The notes: generated by a model from the letters alone, not told the origin. Shown: positions 50,624 to 61,409, counted from the stretch's first letter. The stretch is DNA of 64,000 bases from Pseudoalteromonas nigrifaciens (GCF_002221505.1 NZ_CP011036.1:3100001-3164000), one strand, 5' to 3'. Translations and numbers: made by a program.

Positions 50624-51982
50624 TTAATGAAATACGGTTTTTGTAAAATCAGGCAACAACTGCGTAAAATAAAACCCCTGCGCGGCATCTACCCCTAAAA
50701 TAGTAAGCATTTGTAGCTCTTGTTTGGTTTCTACGTCACTAGCAAATACCGCTATATTTAATAACTGGCACGCATTTACAATGTTTTTTACACAACTTTG
50801 TTGATGCGTGCTTGCCTCTATTGAGTGCACTAAATCGTAGGCTAATTTAACTCCTAAAACTTGTGGATAATTAACCAGTTGAATAATATGGTCGCTACTT
50901 TTAATACCATCAATAATAATCTGATAATTTAGCTTAGTTATTATTTTTAATACGCCTTGTAAACGTATTTGATATTTAAAAAAGTCTGCTGCATTTATTT
51001 CAAATTGTAGTTTATGCTCTATTTTAAAATCGCTTACTTGCGTTATTAGCCATTGCCAAAACGCTTTGTTAAACCAATTTTTAGGATGTAAGCTAATGCT
51101 AATAATTGCGGCTGAAGTATCTGCTAGTAATAGCTTTTTAACTTTGATGATAATTGCTTGATCAAATAAAAATGCGTCTTGATCATTATCTAGCTGATTA
51201 ATGCCAGCATTAGCTAGCAGTAACTCATTAGCGCCACCGCGTACTCTAATCAACACTTCATGTTGCAAAATACGCCCACTATCGAGCTCAAATAAAGGCT
51301 GAAAATAAATTACAAACTTATTTTTTTTAATGCTTTTTATTATTTGGTTATTCGAAAATATATTTACTCGGCTATGGCTTATTCCCAAGCGATGACAATG
51401 CTGTAATGGGCTTTGCTGCGATAAAGTTAACGCAGATTTTGCTTGTTGATAAACCAGTGTTTGATTAGCACTTGCTCTGTAATTACACAGGCCTATTTTT
51501 ACATTTTTTGCCGTTAAGTGTTTTTGATGCTTTTTACATATTGTTAGTGCACAAAAATTTAAGCACTCAATGTACAGCTCTAACTTAATGATTGGAATAT
51601 GCTTTATGGTTACCGCTAAGTTACCCGCACTTAATAATTTAACTGAAATATAGTTTAACGCAGGTAAGTTTTTTGCAAGTAGAATTTTAAAACTAGCTTC
51701 TAGATCAGTACTGGGATCAAAATGACAATGACACTCGATCAGGGCAAATATATTATAAGCTGCTGCCGTACTACTCTCACTTAAAAGGCGGTCATTACCT
51801 AAAGTATTAGTAGGCGCTGTTTCTGCCTCTACTTTATGCTTTACATTAAACCTTGATTTCAATGACGCTACTCGGGTTGCTAAATGAGCAACCCAGCGAG
51901 TTGCCGCTAATATAATTAAATTTAGCAACACAACAAGATGAGCCTTAAAGCGGTTAATAAACTTAAGCTTACCCTTTTGCAT
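50624..51982 (-). CDS. Degenerate GGDEF-EAL protein, CsrD/MshH-like
   Basis: A 452-residue membrane protein. The start is taken at ATG 51982 (MQKGKLKFINRF); a GTG at 52039 without ribosome site is possible. One hydrophobic segment near residues 14-28 is followed by a degenerate diguanylate-cyclase-like region without a GGDEF motif, which includes VKIGLCNYR. The EAL domain runs from about 210 and keeps EVLIR but lacks the metal-binding Asn (SISLHP), and IDGIKSSD replaces DDFG. It is therefore not a cyclic-di-GMP hydrolase. CsrD (called MshH next to msh genes in Vibrio and Shewanella) is likewise inactive and targets CsrB RNA to RNase E. This protein is shorter, about 450 against about 650 residues. 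Confidence 0.7.
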   Translation of the reverse strand: MQKGKLKFINRFKAHLVVLLNLIILAATRWVAHLATRVASLKSRFNVKHKVEAETAPTNTLGNDRLLSESSTAAAYNIFALIECHCHFDPSTDLEASFKILLAKNLPALNYISVKLLSAGNLAVTIKHIPIIKLELYIECLNFCALTICKKHQKHLTAKNVKIGLCNYRASANQTLVYQQAKSALTLSQQSPLQHCHRLGISHSRVNIFSNNQIIKSIKKNKFVIYFQPLFELDSGRILQHEVLIRVRGGANELLLANAGINQLDNDQDAFLFDQAIIIKVKKLLLADTSAAIISISLHPKNWFNKAFWQWLITQVSDFKIEHKLQFEINAADFFKYQIRLQGVLKIITKLNYQIIIDGIKSSDHIIQLVNYPQVLGVKLAYDLVHSIEASTHQQSCVKNIVNACQLLNIAVFASDVETKQELQMLTILGVDAAQGFYFTQLLPDFTKTVFH

Positions 51983-52117
51983 AATGCACTCGCTAGTTAA
52001 ATTACTAGCTAAAGTGTTGTCTAAGATCCCAAGAAGCACAAGGTAATAGTAAAAGTTTAGTATTGCATTTATAGCTAAGAAATAATGTTTATAAACTTCT
52101 CTAAATAACTTAAAACG

Positions 52118-53290
52118 TTATACCTCATTTAGCTCTTGTACTATAAACGTTTTGTGCGGACCCGCAGCCGGAGCGCTAGTAATAGAGTGTAAAAATGCCT
52201 CAAGAGCTTTTTTTTCTTTGCTCGTTAACGATAAAGGCAGCAGTATTTTAGATGTTTGTGGTGACAAAGGATCGTTAGGATCTTTATTAAAAACAAAGCC
52301 ACCAGCATTATAAATATTTAAAACACCCGCAATAGAAGGAAACACACCATTATGCATCCACGGCTTACTATTCATCACATTTCTTAAGCTGGGAGTTTTA
52401 AATTTGCCTATATCGTCAGGGTTTTTGGTCACATTATAACGACCAAGATCTTCACGCTTTCGTTTATAGTAAGTTAACCCCAAATTATGAAATTTATTGT
52501 CTGAAAAAAGCGCTCCAGAATGGCAATTAATACACCGTGCTTTAGTTCTAAATAAGTGCAGCCCCCACAACGCTTGATCACTGAGTTTTTGTTGTAGCTG
52601 TTGCTTTAATTTTTTATCTTGAGTTTCACCAGCCTTTACAAAGTAATCAAAGGCCGAATTGCGCGACACTATAGTGCGTTGGTAGGTAGCAAGAGCTTGG
52701 GCAATGCGTGTAGCGGTTATTTCGCTTTGCCCAAATACCTGGTTAAACTTTTTTTGATAAGCTTGATCTTGATTGATCCGCGCTTCTAGCTCTGCAATAG
52801 TAAAGTTCATTTCAACGGGATCTTCAACGGGCATTAACGACTGCTGCTCTAAAGTTTGCGCGCGTCCATCCCAAAATAAAGACTGCCAAAATGCTGCATT
52901 TTCTATACTTGGTGCGTTACGCTTACCATTTAACCTATCATGTCCAAAAGAAAGTTTGCGGCCATCTGCCCAGCCTAAATCTCGATCGTGACAACTCGCA
53001 CAAGCCACTTGCCCAGAGCGAGATAGTTTAGGGTCGTTAAACAACTGCTCGCCTAAACGCATTTTTGCGGCACTAAATGGATTGTTTTTAGGAAATGTTA
53101 CCTCTGGTAAAAGTGTAATTTCAGCATGGGTAATATCTGCATCTAAATTGGGTTTAGGCCACTGAGCTTGCGGCTTTAAATATTGCTCACGTAACTGAGT
53201 AAAATCGATAGCTTGTGCGCTGACTAAATTGCAGCCAGAGAAAACAAAATATAAGGTAAAAATAAATAGTAGGCGCATAATTTTTATCAT
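52118..53290 (-). CDS. Di-heme cytochrome c peroxidase / MauG-like lipoprotein
   Basis: A periplasmic c-type cytochrome of 390 residues. The lipobox is VFSGC (C20). The heme sites are C97-x-x-C100-H101 and C253-x-x-C256-H257. KTPSLRN (298-304) and PWMHNG are conserved family segments. CcpA members reduce hydrogen peroxide; MauG members modify proteins. Sequence alone does not decide between them. It is the third gene after the receptor and the large lipoprotein, with a 113-base gap. Confidence 0.9.
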   Translation of the reverse strand: MIKIMRLLFIFTLYFVFSGCNLVSAQAIDFTQLREQYLKPQAQWPKPNLDADITHAEITLLPEVTFPKNNPFSAAKMRLGEQLFNDPKLSRSGQVACASCHDRDLGWADGRKLSFGHDRLNGKRNAPSIENAAFWQSLFWDGRAQTLEQQSLMPVEDPVEMNFTIAELEARINQDQAYQKKFNQVFGQSEITATRIAQALATYQRTIVSRNSAFDYFVKAGETQDKKLKQQLQQKLSDQALWGLHLFRTKARCINCHSGALFSDNKFHNLGLTYYKRKREDLGRYNVTKNPDDIGKFKTPSLRNVMNSKPWMHNGVFPSIAGVLNIYNAGGFVFNKDPNDPLSPQTSKILLPLSLTSKEKKALEAFLHSITSAPAAGPHKTFIVQELNEV

Positions 53291-53403
53291 ATTAAGTATA
53301 AAAGTGTATTTAGGTTGAGTTATAAACGCGGCTTTAAATTAAATACCGTAGTGATTATTATATAGTAAGCACCTGATTATAAATGCGAATAACTCAGTAA
53401 GTT

Positions 53404-56124
53404 TTAGTAATTAATATTGGCCCCTAGCCAAAACCGACGTCCTAACTCAATGCCTGTATTATACGGGCTAATTTGATAGGTACGTTTATTTAAGATGTTT
53501 TCCGCCTCAAAGCTCAAAGTTATTTGGTAGTTATTAGCTACCGCCACAGTGTATTTAACACTGGTATTTAACAGCCAAAATGCAGGGCGTTTTTCAATAC
53601 GGTACACAGGGTACTCACGGCGATTTGGCGCACATCCATCACAAATATTACTGGCTTCTTTAATTGATTGCGTTTTGCTCGTGGCGTAAATGGCATCTTG
53701 CCCACCGTTGTAACGCGCGTAGGCCGATAGCGTCCAATTATCCCACTGCCCACCCCAACTTAAATTGGCAATAACAGGGCGGTTAAAGTCTTGTTTTTCT
53801 AACTCCATATCATGTCGAGTTACTAAATAATAATTAGCTTTATTAGTACTTCCGGCAATATCGTAATGATCAGAACGTAAAAAAACCAACTCATTATCAT
53901 CATACGAAAAATCTAAAAAAGCGTCCCCATCGCCATTAAAAGAGCGCGGTTCACCATCAAATTGCTCGCGACTGGTGGTATTAGTTGCATGCGATACATT
54001 AAATTCAACATGTTGATTATTGTAAGTTGCCATCCAAGACAAGGTATAACGCTGATACCGGCTACTGCCCGAGTTAGCACCAAATAAAGTGGCTTCGCCT
54101 ACATCGTTAGTGCCTTTTACACGGTTAACCGCATCTTGCTGCTCTCGATACAGCCATTTTAACTCCATCGTTCCGCCTAGTAATTGATGACGATAAGCAG
54201 CCGACAGCTCATCACTAAACGGCGTTTTTAAATCAGAGTAAACATAACGATAGCCGCGGTTGCTTAACTACGCTTGCCATTGCTGTGGCTGTTGCTGATA
54301 AATAGCCCGCACTTCGGTATAGCTAGGCTGCATGGCTTGGTTTAGCTTATAACTAATTGAGTCGTCTGCATAATACCGATTAGCACCGAGCACTATTTTA
54401 CCTTGATCATTAAATACCGATACGCTGCCACGTAGTCGTGGGGCAAAATTATGGTTTTTAAGAAAATCGTTATAATCGTAACGCACTCCTAAATTTAAAC
54501 TGTAATTTTGCCATTCAAATTCATTTTCTACATAAGCCGACAATTGATTAAGCTTTACACTAGCTGTTGATTTAGGTGTAATTTGGCGATATTGAAAATA
54601 CTGCCCTGTTGTAGCGAAGTTATTTTGATAAATTAAAAAGTCATCGGGATTTGATAAATCAAGTGCGTGTCCAAGTTTTGCTTCTATATCTGCCACTGAT
54701 TGATATAAACGCGTTTCAATACAGTCAAGTGTATAACCTGCACAATCTATTTGCGGCGACACAATAGCGCCATTATATACAATTGCATCTTCTAGGCGGT
54801 CAAATACTGAGTTTTGCTGAGCTAACTCATAACCAAACGATAAATTACTATAAGCGCCCAGCCATGTCTTACTGGCAAGCTCGAAATCTTGTTTTAAACT
54901 GACCGTTTGTTGTCGCTTTTCTATATCGCCAAAGCCGCCTTCTAAACTGGTAATAGAGCCATCAATATTACCCCAATCTGTACCCGGTATATTTAGCCAA
55001 GCATAACGTATCGAACTGGTGTTTTTACTGTTGCGACTATCGCTATAACCAAGCTGGGTTTTAATATAAGCCCAACTCCTATCTGCTTGCCAAGTAAGTG
55101 ATGCGTTATTGCCTCCCCCTTCAATGTTGTAATCACTGTTTTTAGCATTTACATCAAAGTAATCACCTTTATAAGGAGCAAATAAAAAGCTAAATGAAAA
55201 GTCATCGTTAGCGGTTGCTGCATAATCTAGTTTTACTAAACCGTTATAATTGGTTTGCTGCTGTAGTCGTGTTTGCCCTAATTGCTGTAGGCTCTCTTGT
55301 GATTGCGTATATTGAAATTGGCCAATAAACCCCAGCTTATCGGTTAGTGGGGTAGCAATGTAGGTACTTAAATCACGCTTATTAAAAATAGCACTGTTAA
55401 GTTCGTTATCGCCACTAAAGTCGGGGGCATAAAGCTTATGATACTCAACCCAATCGTCACTCGTTTGCCGATAATTAATGCCAAATTGCAGTTTATCGCC
55501 CGCTTTTCGGGTTTCGGCTTTAACTAGTCCACCAGTAAAATTACCGTATTTTGCCGGTATGTTACTGTCGTATACTTCTAAATGGTCAATTAAATCTAAA
55601 TTTAAAAAAACAGCTTGAGTGTGACCACTTACATCTTGCGCTAAGTTTTTGTCAAAATTGGCGCTGTCATTATTAAGGTTTGAGTTATTAGATAATCCAT
55701 CAATTAAATACCCTGTAGCATTACCTTGTGCACCTGCAAGCGACACTTCCGATGGCTTAATATTACTAACCTGATCCGCAGCATAAGCAGTTTCACCATA
55801 CTGCACACCAGGTAAAACCCCTAAAACATCGTTTAAGTTACCATTACCAAAGCGATAGTCTCGCAGCATTTTTCTGTCAAGGGTATACACCCCTTGGCTA
55901 CTTACCGAAATAGGGTTTGGTCGCTGCCCTGTTACCTCTATAATTTCGATATTTTCGCTGCAAGTATCAGTATTTTTTTTACATTGTTGATAGTGACTTG
56001 TAGCAATTACTTTAGCCGGTGTTTTCTCTGCTGCACTTGCTTCATCTAGCACTGTGCTTTGCGCTGCAGCTGCAACATGCGTGAGCGAAGTACAAGCTAG
56101 CGCTATAAATGTTAAATATTGCAT
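53404..56124 (-). pseudogene. TonB-dependent outer-membrane receptor with an in-frame TAG
   Basis: A receptor of about 905 codons. It has a signal peptide (MQYLTFIALACTSLTHVAAA) and a TonB box-like stretch IEIIEVTGQR. The plug domain (about 65-200) carries GYLIDGLSNN and IPAKYGNFTGGLV. The beta-barrel follows, ending FWLGANINY with a C-terminal aromatic. A TAG at 54268-54270 interrupts the barrel (QQWQA, stop, LSNRGYRYVYSDL). The frame is unchanged on both sides, so one base change explains it. It starts on the base after the lipoprotein stop. The truncated barrel should not assemble. Confidence 0.88.
54268..54270 (-). other. In-frame TAG in the TonB-dependent receptor gene
   Basis: The minus strand reads CAA GCG TAG TTA AGC AAC CGC, with open frame on both sides. 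It falls at codon 619. Confidence 0.9.
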
Positions 56125-58932
56125 TTAATGTCGATTCGGATTTAATGGAAACGCATCACTGTCATCGTTGACACCGTCGTTGTCGCTATCTAAGTCTAAT
56201 TCTATCCCTGAATTAGCAATCATTTGTGCGCTTGCATGGGCGGTAAAAAAGTTCGCCTTGCCATCGTTATCAGTGTCAACACTGGCAACCTCTGAGCCTA
56301 TAAAGGCGTCAAAACGGCTCAAACGGCCTATAACATTTGTTGCTATAGCGTCTTTTTCTACTACACCTAAAACTTCTTTTTCTGTTAATTTATAAGCACT
56401 TTTAAACATAGTAAGCTGGGCGTATTGATCTGCAAATACAGGCAAATAACGCACTTGTAACTGCAATGAAGCATTTTCTAAGCGCGCCAAATTCCAATCA
56501 ATAAGCTCTGCCCACATACTTTTAGCTGCAGTAATTAATGAGGCATATTCTGCTTTTGTGCCCGCTACATACAACAGCTGATTTAAGTACTGCTTAAAGT
56601 TAATTTTTGATTTGCTAGAGCCATCAAAAAATTTCTCACTAAGAGCAAAACGCTCAGCGAGAGCGACCTTTTCTTCACCCTGTATTACCAGCTGTATATA
56701 TTGCGCATAATACTGGTTTGCTAAAGCAAACTGACCATTTAAGCCAAGCGCACTGCCCAACTTACCAATATCCGTAATTTTTTGTATTAGCGCTTGCTCA
56801 GTGTAAGTTGCAATATACTGCTGCACTTTATTAACTAATGGCGCGGCTTCGGCGGTTTGACCTAAAGCTTGGTGATAAGGAATAAGATCGATATTGGCAT
56901 CAACAACATCCTCTTTAAATACGTTAATACCATCTACTTGGCTGTATTTTGTTAATGCTATTTCGCGGCATGTTTGTAGTGTGTTGGCCGCTTGAGTTTG
57001 GTACTTTTCGTCATGTGTAATATTTATAATGGTGAGTAGTTGCTCTAACGCAAGCTGACACCCTGTAGCACCAGTAACAAATACGTGGTTTTTAATATTC
57101 TGTGCTAAATATGCTTCAGAGCTAAGTAACTCAATGCCTGTGGCAATAAACTTAGCTGCCGCGTCATAATTCCCTAACTCAATATAAATTCCCGAGGCAC
57201 CTAGTTTACTCGCATTAAATGCAACTAGCTGAGTAAACAGTGGGCGTAAATTATTAGCATCACGTGTTGCTAAAATTAATTGTAAGCTACTATCTATATC
57301 GGCCGAATTACGTACGTGTGCTAGCAGTTGTGCATCTGCTGCCTTATTTTTAGCTAACTGGTAATGACTACTGTCTTTTTCAAAGGCGCTTAAAAACTTG
57401 CTTTCAACATCAAGTGCCGGATAAAGCTGCACAAAGTATGCTGCGGTGTTAATTAAGCCATACGGGTATTCCATGCTGGTTACGTTTGCATATTGATTAG
57501 CTGTACGCGGATAATCTGCGTCTATATTAACAACCCCATATAAAGCAAATATATCGGCCAGTACTGACTTGGCTTTTTGTGTTGCATTTAACGCCAGGTA
57601 GTTTGCCATAACATTACTCAGCGCTGCTTGGCGTGAGCTAAAATAGGGTTTTCCTTGATTGCCATTTTTATTATTTTTTACATAACTGTAGCCAATCATA
57701 TTGGCATAACGATACAACCTATCGGCCATACTAAGTGCATAATCGTAGTCGGCTTGGTTTCGAGATTGACGCCAATTATTAACCACATCTTCTACTCGGT
57801 CGCGATAACCAAAAAAAAGTAACAAGGCTTGCGTTGTTTGCTCCTCTCCAAGCGCTGAGCTAAATAAAATATCGAGAATATTAAAACTAACACTTGCCAA
57901 CTCAGACTCACCCGCTTGTAAGTAAGACAAAGCTAAATCATTATAAAAACGCTGATCCTCACTATTAAAGGCACTAATTCCTTTGGCTGCAACGTACTCT
58001 GCATAAAGGTTTTTTGCTGTTAAACGCAGTTCATTACCCTGCTCGTTATTGCCTTGCTTACTATATAAGGTAGCTACCTCTAACAAGGCAATAGCGCGTA
58101 TATTATTACGCGCTATTTTATCAACCGAGGTTAAACGTGTAACTTCACTATTTAATCCAGCTTGTGCATAACCTACTGCAAGCGATGCATTTATTGCGCT
58201 TAGATTAATATCATTTTGTAACTCGCTTGCAAGTAACTCCGCCTGCTTTAAATGCGATTCATCACTGGCATAGTAGTAATAAGCGCGATCAGCATTAGTC
58301 GACAAATTAGTGGTTATAATTAAGTTTTTACTCACCACAGCGCCATTGCCATCTGCAACCGTTAGCTCAAAACTATCCTCTTGATTTTCTAGGCGTGTAG
58401 CTTGGTAACTAATTTCGCCATTGCTAGCATTAATTAGCAAAGTGCCATGCTCTGCTGGGCGTGAAATACTATAGCTGAGGGGGTCGTTATCTACATCGGA
58501 TACATTAACTTTGCCGCGCTTAATTTCACCACCGCTCACAATCACTTTATCGGTATGAATAACTGGTGCATCATTAATTGCTGTAACAACTACCAGCACA
58601 CGACTAGTAGTTAGGTTTCCACCATCAGATACTGCAACCTGAAAGCTATCTTCGCCATTAAAATTGGCTTTGGGGGTATAGCTAATATGACCACTATTAG
58701 CATTAACAGCAACTGCGCCGTTAGCCGCAGCATTTGCTAAATAAAATGTCAGAAGGTCGTTTTCTGCATCGGTTGCGGCAACTATTAAGCTTGCAACACT
58801 GTCTTCGTTTAGTTGGATTTGGTAACTGGCTTGTGAAAAAATAGGCGCTGAGTTAGCTCCACTACCAGAGCCGCAACCAGTGAGTGCTAATGCTGCAAAG
58901 ATTATTACTAAAGCTAAACGTTTAAGAGACAT
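56125..58932 (-). CDS. Large lipoprotein with cadherin-like domains and C-terminal calcium repeats
   Basis: A 935-residue predicted lipoprotein (lipobox LALTGC, C20). Two cadherin-like or Ig-like repeats occupy about 30-210 (NEDSVASLIVAATDAENDLL, YTPKANFNGEDSFQVAVSDG). A long alpha-helical region (about 215-870) with TPR-like spacing follows. At the C terminus are VDTDNDGK and DLDSDNDGVNDDSDAFPLNP, thrombospondin-type calcium-binding repeats. It is translationally coupled to the TonB receptor. I do not recognise the family. A surface-exposed partner of the receptor is an inference. Confidence 0.75.
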   Translation of the reverse strand: MSLKRLALVIIFAALALTGCGSGSGANSAPIFSQASYQIQLNEDSVASLIVAATDAENDLLTFYLANAAANGAVAVNANSGHISYTPKANFNGEDSFQVAVSDGGNLTTSRVLVVVTAINDAPVIHTDKVIVSGGEIKRGKVNVSDVDNDPLSYSISRPAEHGTLLINASNGEISYQATRLENQEDSFELTVADGNGAVVSKNLIITTNLSTNADRAYYYYASDESHLKQAELLASELQNDINLSAINASLAVGYAQAGLNSEVTRLTSVDKIARNNIRAIALLEVATLYSKQGNNEQGNELRLTAKNLYAEYVAAKGISAFNSEDQRFYNDLALSYLQAGESELASVSFNILDILFSSALGEEQTTQALLLFFGYRDRVEDVVNNWRQSRNQADYDYALSMADRLYRYANMIGYSYVKNNKNGNQGKPYFSSRQAALSNVMANYLALNATQKAKSVLADIFALYGVVNIDADYPRTANQYANVTSMEYPYGLINTAAYFVQLYPALDVESKFLSAFEKDSSHYQLAKNKAADAQLLAHVRNSADIDSSLQLILATRDANNLRPLFTQLVAFNASKLGASGIYIELGNYDAAAKFIATGIELLSSEAYLAQNIKNHVFVTGATGCQLALEQLLTIINITHDEKYQTQAANTLQTCREIALTKYSQVDGINVFKEDVVDANIDLIPYHQALGQTAEAAPLVNKVQQYIATYTEQALIQKITDIGKLGSALGLNGQFALANQYYAQYIQLVIQGEEKVALAERFALSEKFFDGSSKSKINFKQYLNQLLYVAGTKAEYASLITAAKSMWAELIDWNLARLENASLQLQVRYLPVFADQYAQLTMFKSAYKLTEKEVLGVVEKDAIATNVIGRLSRFDAFIGSEVASVDTDNDGKANFFTAHASAQMIANSGIELDLDSDNDGVNDDSDAFPLNPNRH

Positions 58933-58969
58933 GCCTATTTCTCAGATAAAAACCGAAGGTGCATGTTAA

Positions 58970-58984
58970 TGCAAACTATTATCA
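58970..58984 (-). promoter_or_regulatory. Fur-like box upstream of the lipoprotein-receptor operon
   Basis: On the minus strand TGATAAT-A-GTTTGCA matches the Fur 7-1-7 core at 11 of 14 bases, preceded by GATATT, a further hexamer of the same type. It lies 38 bases before the ATG. It would suggest iron control of the receptor operon. Confidence 0.4.
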
Positions 58985-59050
58985 ATATCAATCGCTTTAA
59001 TAATATTAATCTACCCTGAACTCTATTTAAAACCTCATTTTAAAAACAAA

Positions 59051-59074
59051 AAACCCAGCAGTTACGCTGGGTTT
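59051..59074 (-). terminator. Terminator of ssb
   Basis: A 9-bp stem, AAACCCAGC with GCTGGGTTT, is followed on the minus strand by TTTTTTGTTTTTA. It lies 52 bases past the ssb stop. Confidence 0.85.
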
Positions 59075-59125
59075 AGATAATATTAAATGCCTAAATTGAC
59101 ACTCTATATTCTATTTATGTATTCC

Positions 59126-59860
59126 TCAAAAAGGTATGTCGTCGTCAAAATCAATGGTTGGTTCCATTGGGTTAGACGCGCCGCCTTGTGGAGCATTTTG
59201 CGGTTTAGGAGCAAAGCCACCTTGCTGTTGTGGTGCACTGCTTTGCTGTGGTGCAAAACCACCTTGTGGCTGCTGATATTGGTTATTTTGTTGTGGTGCA
59301 GGAGCCGACTGTGGCTGTGCTGCTGGTGCAGACTGCTGTTGTGGAGTATAACCGCCTTGCTGTTGGTTATTTTGCCCCTGGTTGCTTTGGTAACCACCAC
59401 TTTGTTGGCCGCCTTGTGATTGGTTATTTTGATAACCACCACTTTGCTGTCCGCCTTGTGATTGATTACCTTGGTAACCACCACTTTGTTGCCCACCTTG
59501 CTGGTCGCCACCACGGCTCCCTAACATTTGCATTTGGCCGGTAAAACCGTCAACTACAATTTCAGTCGTGTATTTTTCTTGGCCTTGTGGGTCAGTCCAT
59601 TTACGTGTTTGAAGTTTACCTTCAACATAAATTTGTGAACCTTTACGGCAATATTCACCAACAATTTCTGCTAACTTGCCAAAAAATACCACACGGTGCC
59701 ACTCAGTTTTATCAACCATTTGGCCAGTGTTTTTGTCTTTGTAGCTATCTGAAGTTGCTAAGGTGATATTTGCTACACCGTTGCCATTAGGCATATAACG
59801 TACTTCAGGATCTTGTCCTAAATTACCAACCAAAATTACTTTGTTCACACCGCGTGCCAT
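59126..59860 (-). CDS. ssb: Single-stranded DNA-binding protein
   Basis: SSB coats single-stranded DNA in replication and repair. The OB fold occupies residues 1-115 ([19 protein letters not shown]). A long Gln/Gly-rich linker follows. The conserved tip DFDDDIPF recruits partner proteins. At 244 residues it is longer than E. coli SSB (178) because of a linker with three 14-residue repeats. Confidence 0.97.
   Translation of the reverse strand: MARGVNKVILVGNLGQDPEVRYMPNGNGVANITLATSDSYKDKNTGQMVDKTEWHRVVFFGKLAEIVGEYCRKGSQIYVEGKLQTRKWTDPQGQEKYTTEIVVDGFTGQMQMLGSRGGDQQGGQQSGGYQGNQSQGGQQSGGYQNNQSQGGQQSGGYQSNQGQNNQQQGGYTPQQQSAPAAQPQSAPAPQQNNQYQQPQGGFAPQQSSAPQQQGGFAPKPQNAPQGGASNPMEPTIDFDDDIPF
59372..59497 (-). 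repeat. Three tandem 42-bp repeats in the ssb linker
   Basis: Residues 122-163 of SSB are three copies of [14 protein letters not shown], where x varies. Copy number change would not shift the frame but would alter linker length. Confidence 0.85.
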
Positions 59861-59880
59861 GGAACTATCTCCTATAAACG

Positions 59881-61248
59881 TTAGATTAAACCAGCTACTT
59901 TACGTGCTTGGTCTAGGTCAAATTCTTTATCATTAATCTTTAAGTAGCTGCGGCTTTCGTCGCGCACTACAGTTGCTTCTATTACGCCAGGTAAAGCAAC
60001 TAACAGAGAAGCAAGCGACTGTGCTTGCTCTTCTGAGTCTAATTTGGTCATTAAGCTAATAACTTTACTTTTGGGTGGGACTTGCATTTTCCACGCAATA
60101 ATAAGCCATATTAACCCAACAAGTGCCGCTGCCGCAAACACCGCTTGCGTTGTTGTGGTTTGTGCTACATAACCGCCAAGCATACCGCCTAAAAAGGCAC
60201 CTAAAAACTGGCTAGTAGAATACCCACCCATGGCAGAACCTTTTTGGCTTGCTGGTGCAATACGTGATACTAGCGCTGGCATGGTGGCTTCTAAAAAGTT
60301 AAATGCAACAAAATACAACAGCATACAAACAGCAATACCTACAATACTGTTAACCCATACCGACATAGCCAGCATGCTCAACATTAACAGTATAACGGAG
60401 CCAATAAATGCCTGCTTTTCTTTCTCTTTTTTAATGGCGATTATCATAATAGGCACCATTAATAAAAAAGCTAAAAATAATACTGGGATATATAAATGCC
60501 AGTGATTATCGGCCACTAAGCCATCTTTAATAAGCTGACTCGGTAACACTACAAAAATAGTAGTGAGGGTTAAATGTAATAGTAATACGCCCGCATTTAA
60601 GCGCGCTAACTGCGGGTGTTTAATTAATTTTTTAATATCGCTAAAGCTGGCGAGGGTATCGCCTTTAGGGGCTTTATTAACCGCATTAGGCACTAGCATA
60701 GTCACTATAAATATGCCGATTATAGCTAATATTGCGGTTAACCAAAATACCCCCGAAATACCCCACGAGGCAGCAACGATTGGCCCAAGTAACATAGCAA
60801 ACGCAAAGCTCATGCCTATGCTCATACCAATAACGGCCATTACTTTAGGGCGTTGTTCATCGCGGCTTAAATCGGAAGCAAATGCCAGTAATGCACTGGC
60901 TATAGCGCCCATGCCTTGTAGCGCACGCCCAACTGTAACCATTTGAATTGAATCGGCTAATGCAGCTATTACCGAACCCAGCGCAAACATTAGTAAGCCG
61001 CCAACAATAACCTTTTTACGGCCAATTTTATCAGACAGTCGGCCCATAGGTATTTGCAACACCGCTTGGGTTAACCCATACGCGCCAATAGCAAAGCCTA
61101 TCCAGATAGGCGAAAAGCCCTCCAATGATTGGCCATAAATAGCTAATACAGGCATCAGCATAAATAAGCCGAGCATTCTAAATGCAAACACACTAGCTAG
61201 CGATATGGCAGCGCGTTTTTCTCGTGAATTAAGTGAAGATGCGGTCAT
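59881..61248 (-). CDS. yajR: MFS transporter, YajR-like with C-terminal YAM domain
   Basis: A 12-helix major facilitator of 455 residues. Motif A ([12 protein letters not shown]) follows helix 2 and [13 protein letters not shown] is in helix 4. A cytoplasmic C-terminal domain of about 65 residues ([19 protein letters not shown]) matches the YAM domain of YajR in form. The substrate is unknown. It lies 20 bases upstream of ssb on the same strand and is divergent from uvrA. Confidence 0.85.
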   Translation of the reverse strand: MTASSLNSREKRAAISLASVFAFRMLGLFMLMPVLAIYGQSLEGFSPIWIGFAIGAYGLTQAVLQIPMGRLSDKIGRKKVIVGGLLMFALGSVIAALADSIQMVTVGRALQGMGAIASALLAFASDLSRDEQRPKVMAVIGMSIGMSFAFAMLLGPIVAASWGISGVFWLTAILAIIGIFIVTMLVPNAVNKAPKGDTLASFSDIKKLIKHPQLARLNAGVLLLHLTLTTIFVVLPSQLIKDGLVADNHWHLYIPVLFLAFLLMVPIMIIAIKKEKEKQAFIGSVILLMLSMLAMSVWVNSIVGIAVCMLLYFVAFNFLEATMPALVSRIAPASQKGSAMGGYSTSQFLGAFLGGMLGGYVAQTTTTQAVFAAAALVGLIWLIIAWKMQVPPKSKVISLMTKLDSEEQAQSLASLLVALPGVIEATVVRDESRSYLKINDKEFDLDQARKVAGLI

Positions 61249-61409
61249 TATTTGCGTGATCTTACTGTGTGGAAAATTTAGGCTGAGATTCTACCATAAG
61301 CTTACTAATAATTAATCGTCATAAGTAAGGATTTTTCATTGATCATAGATTAATAATGTTACGTATTATGCGATACTGGACAAATAATTTTGGTAATAGA
61401 CGAGATAGC

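Noticed and set aside
53404..54168. Separate gene starting at ATG 54168
   Set aside because: The open frame continues upstream without a break to the TAG at 54268, and the sequence is the receptor's barrel end; there is no signal peptide or plug.
61249..61409. A LexA (SOS) box between yajR and uvrA
   Set aside because: The only partial candidate, near TACTGGACAAATAATT, lacks the CTG-N10-CAG symmetry. No supportable site was found although uvrA is SOS-controlled in E. coli.
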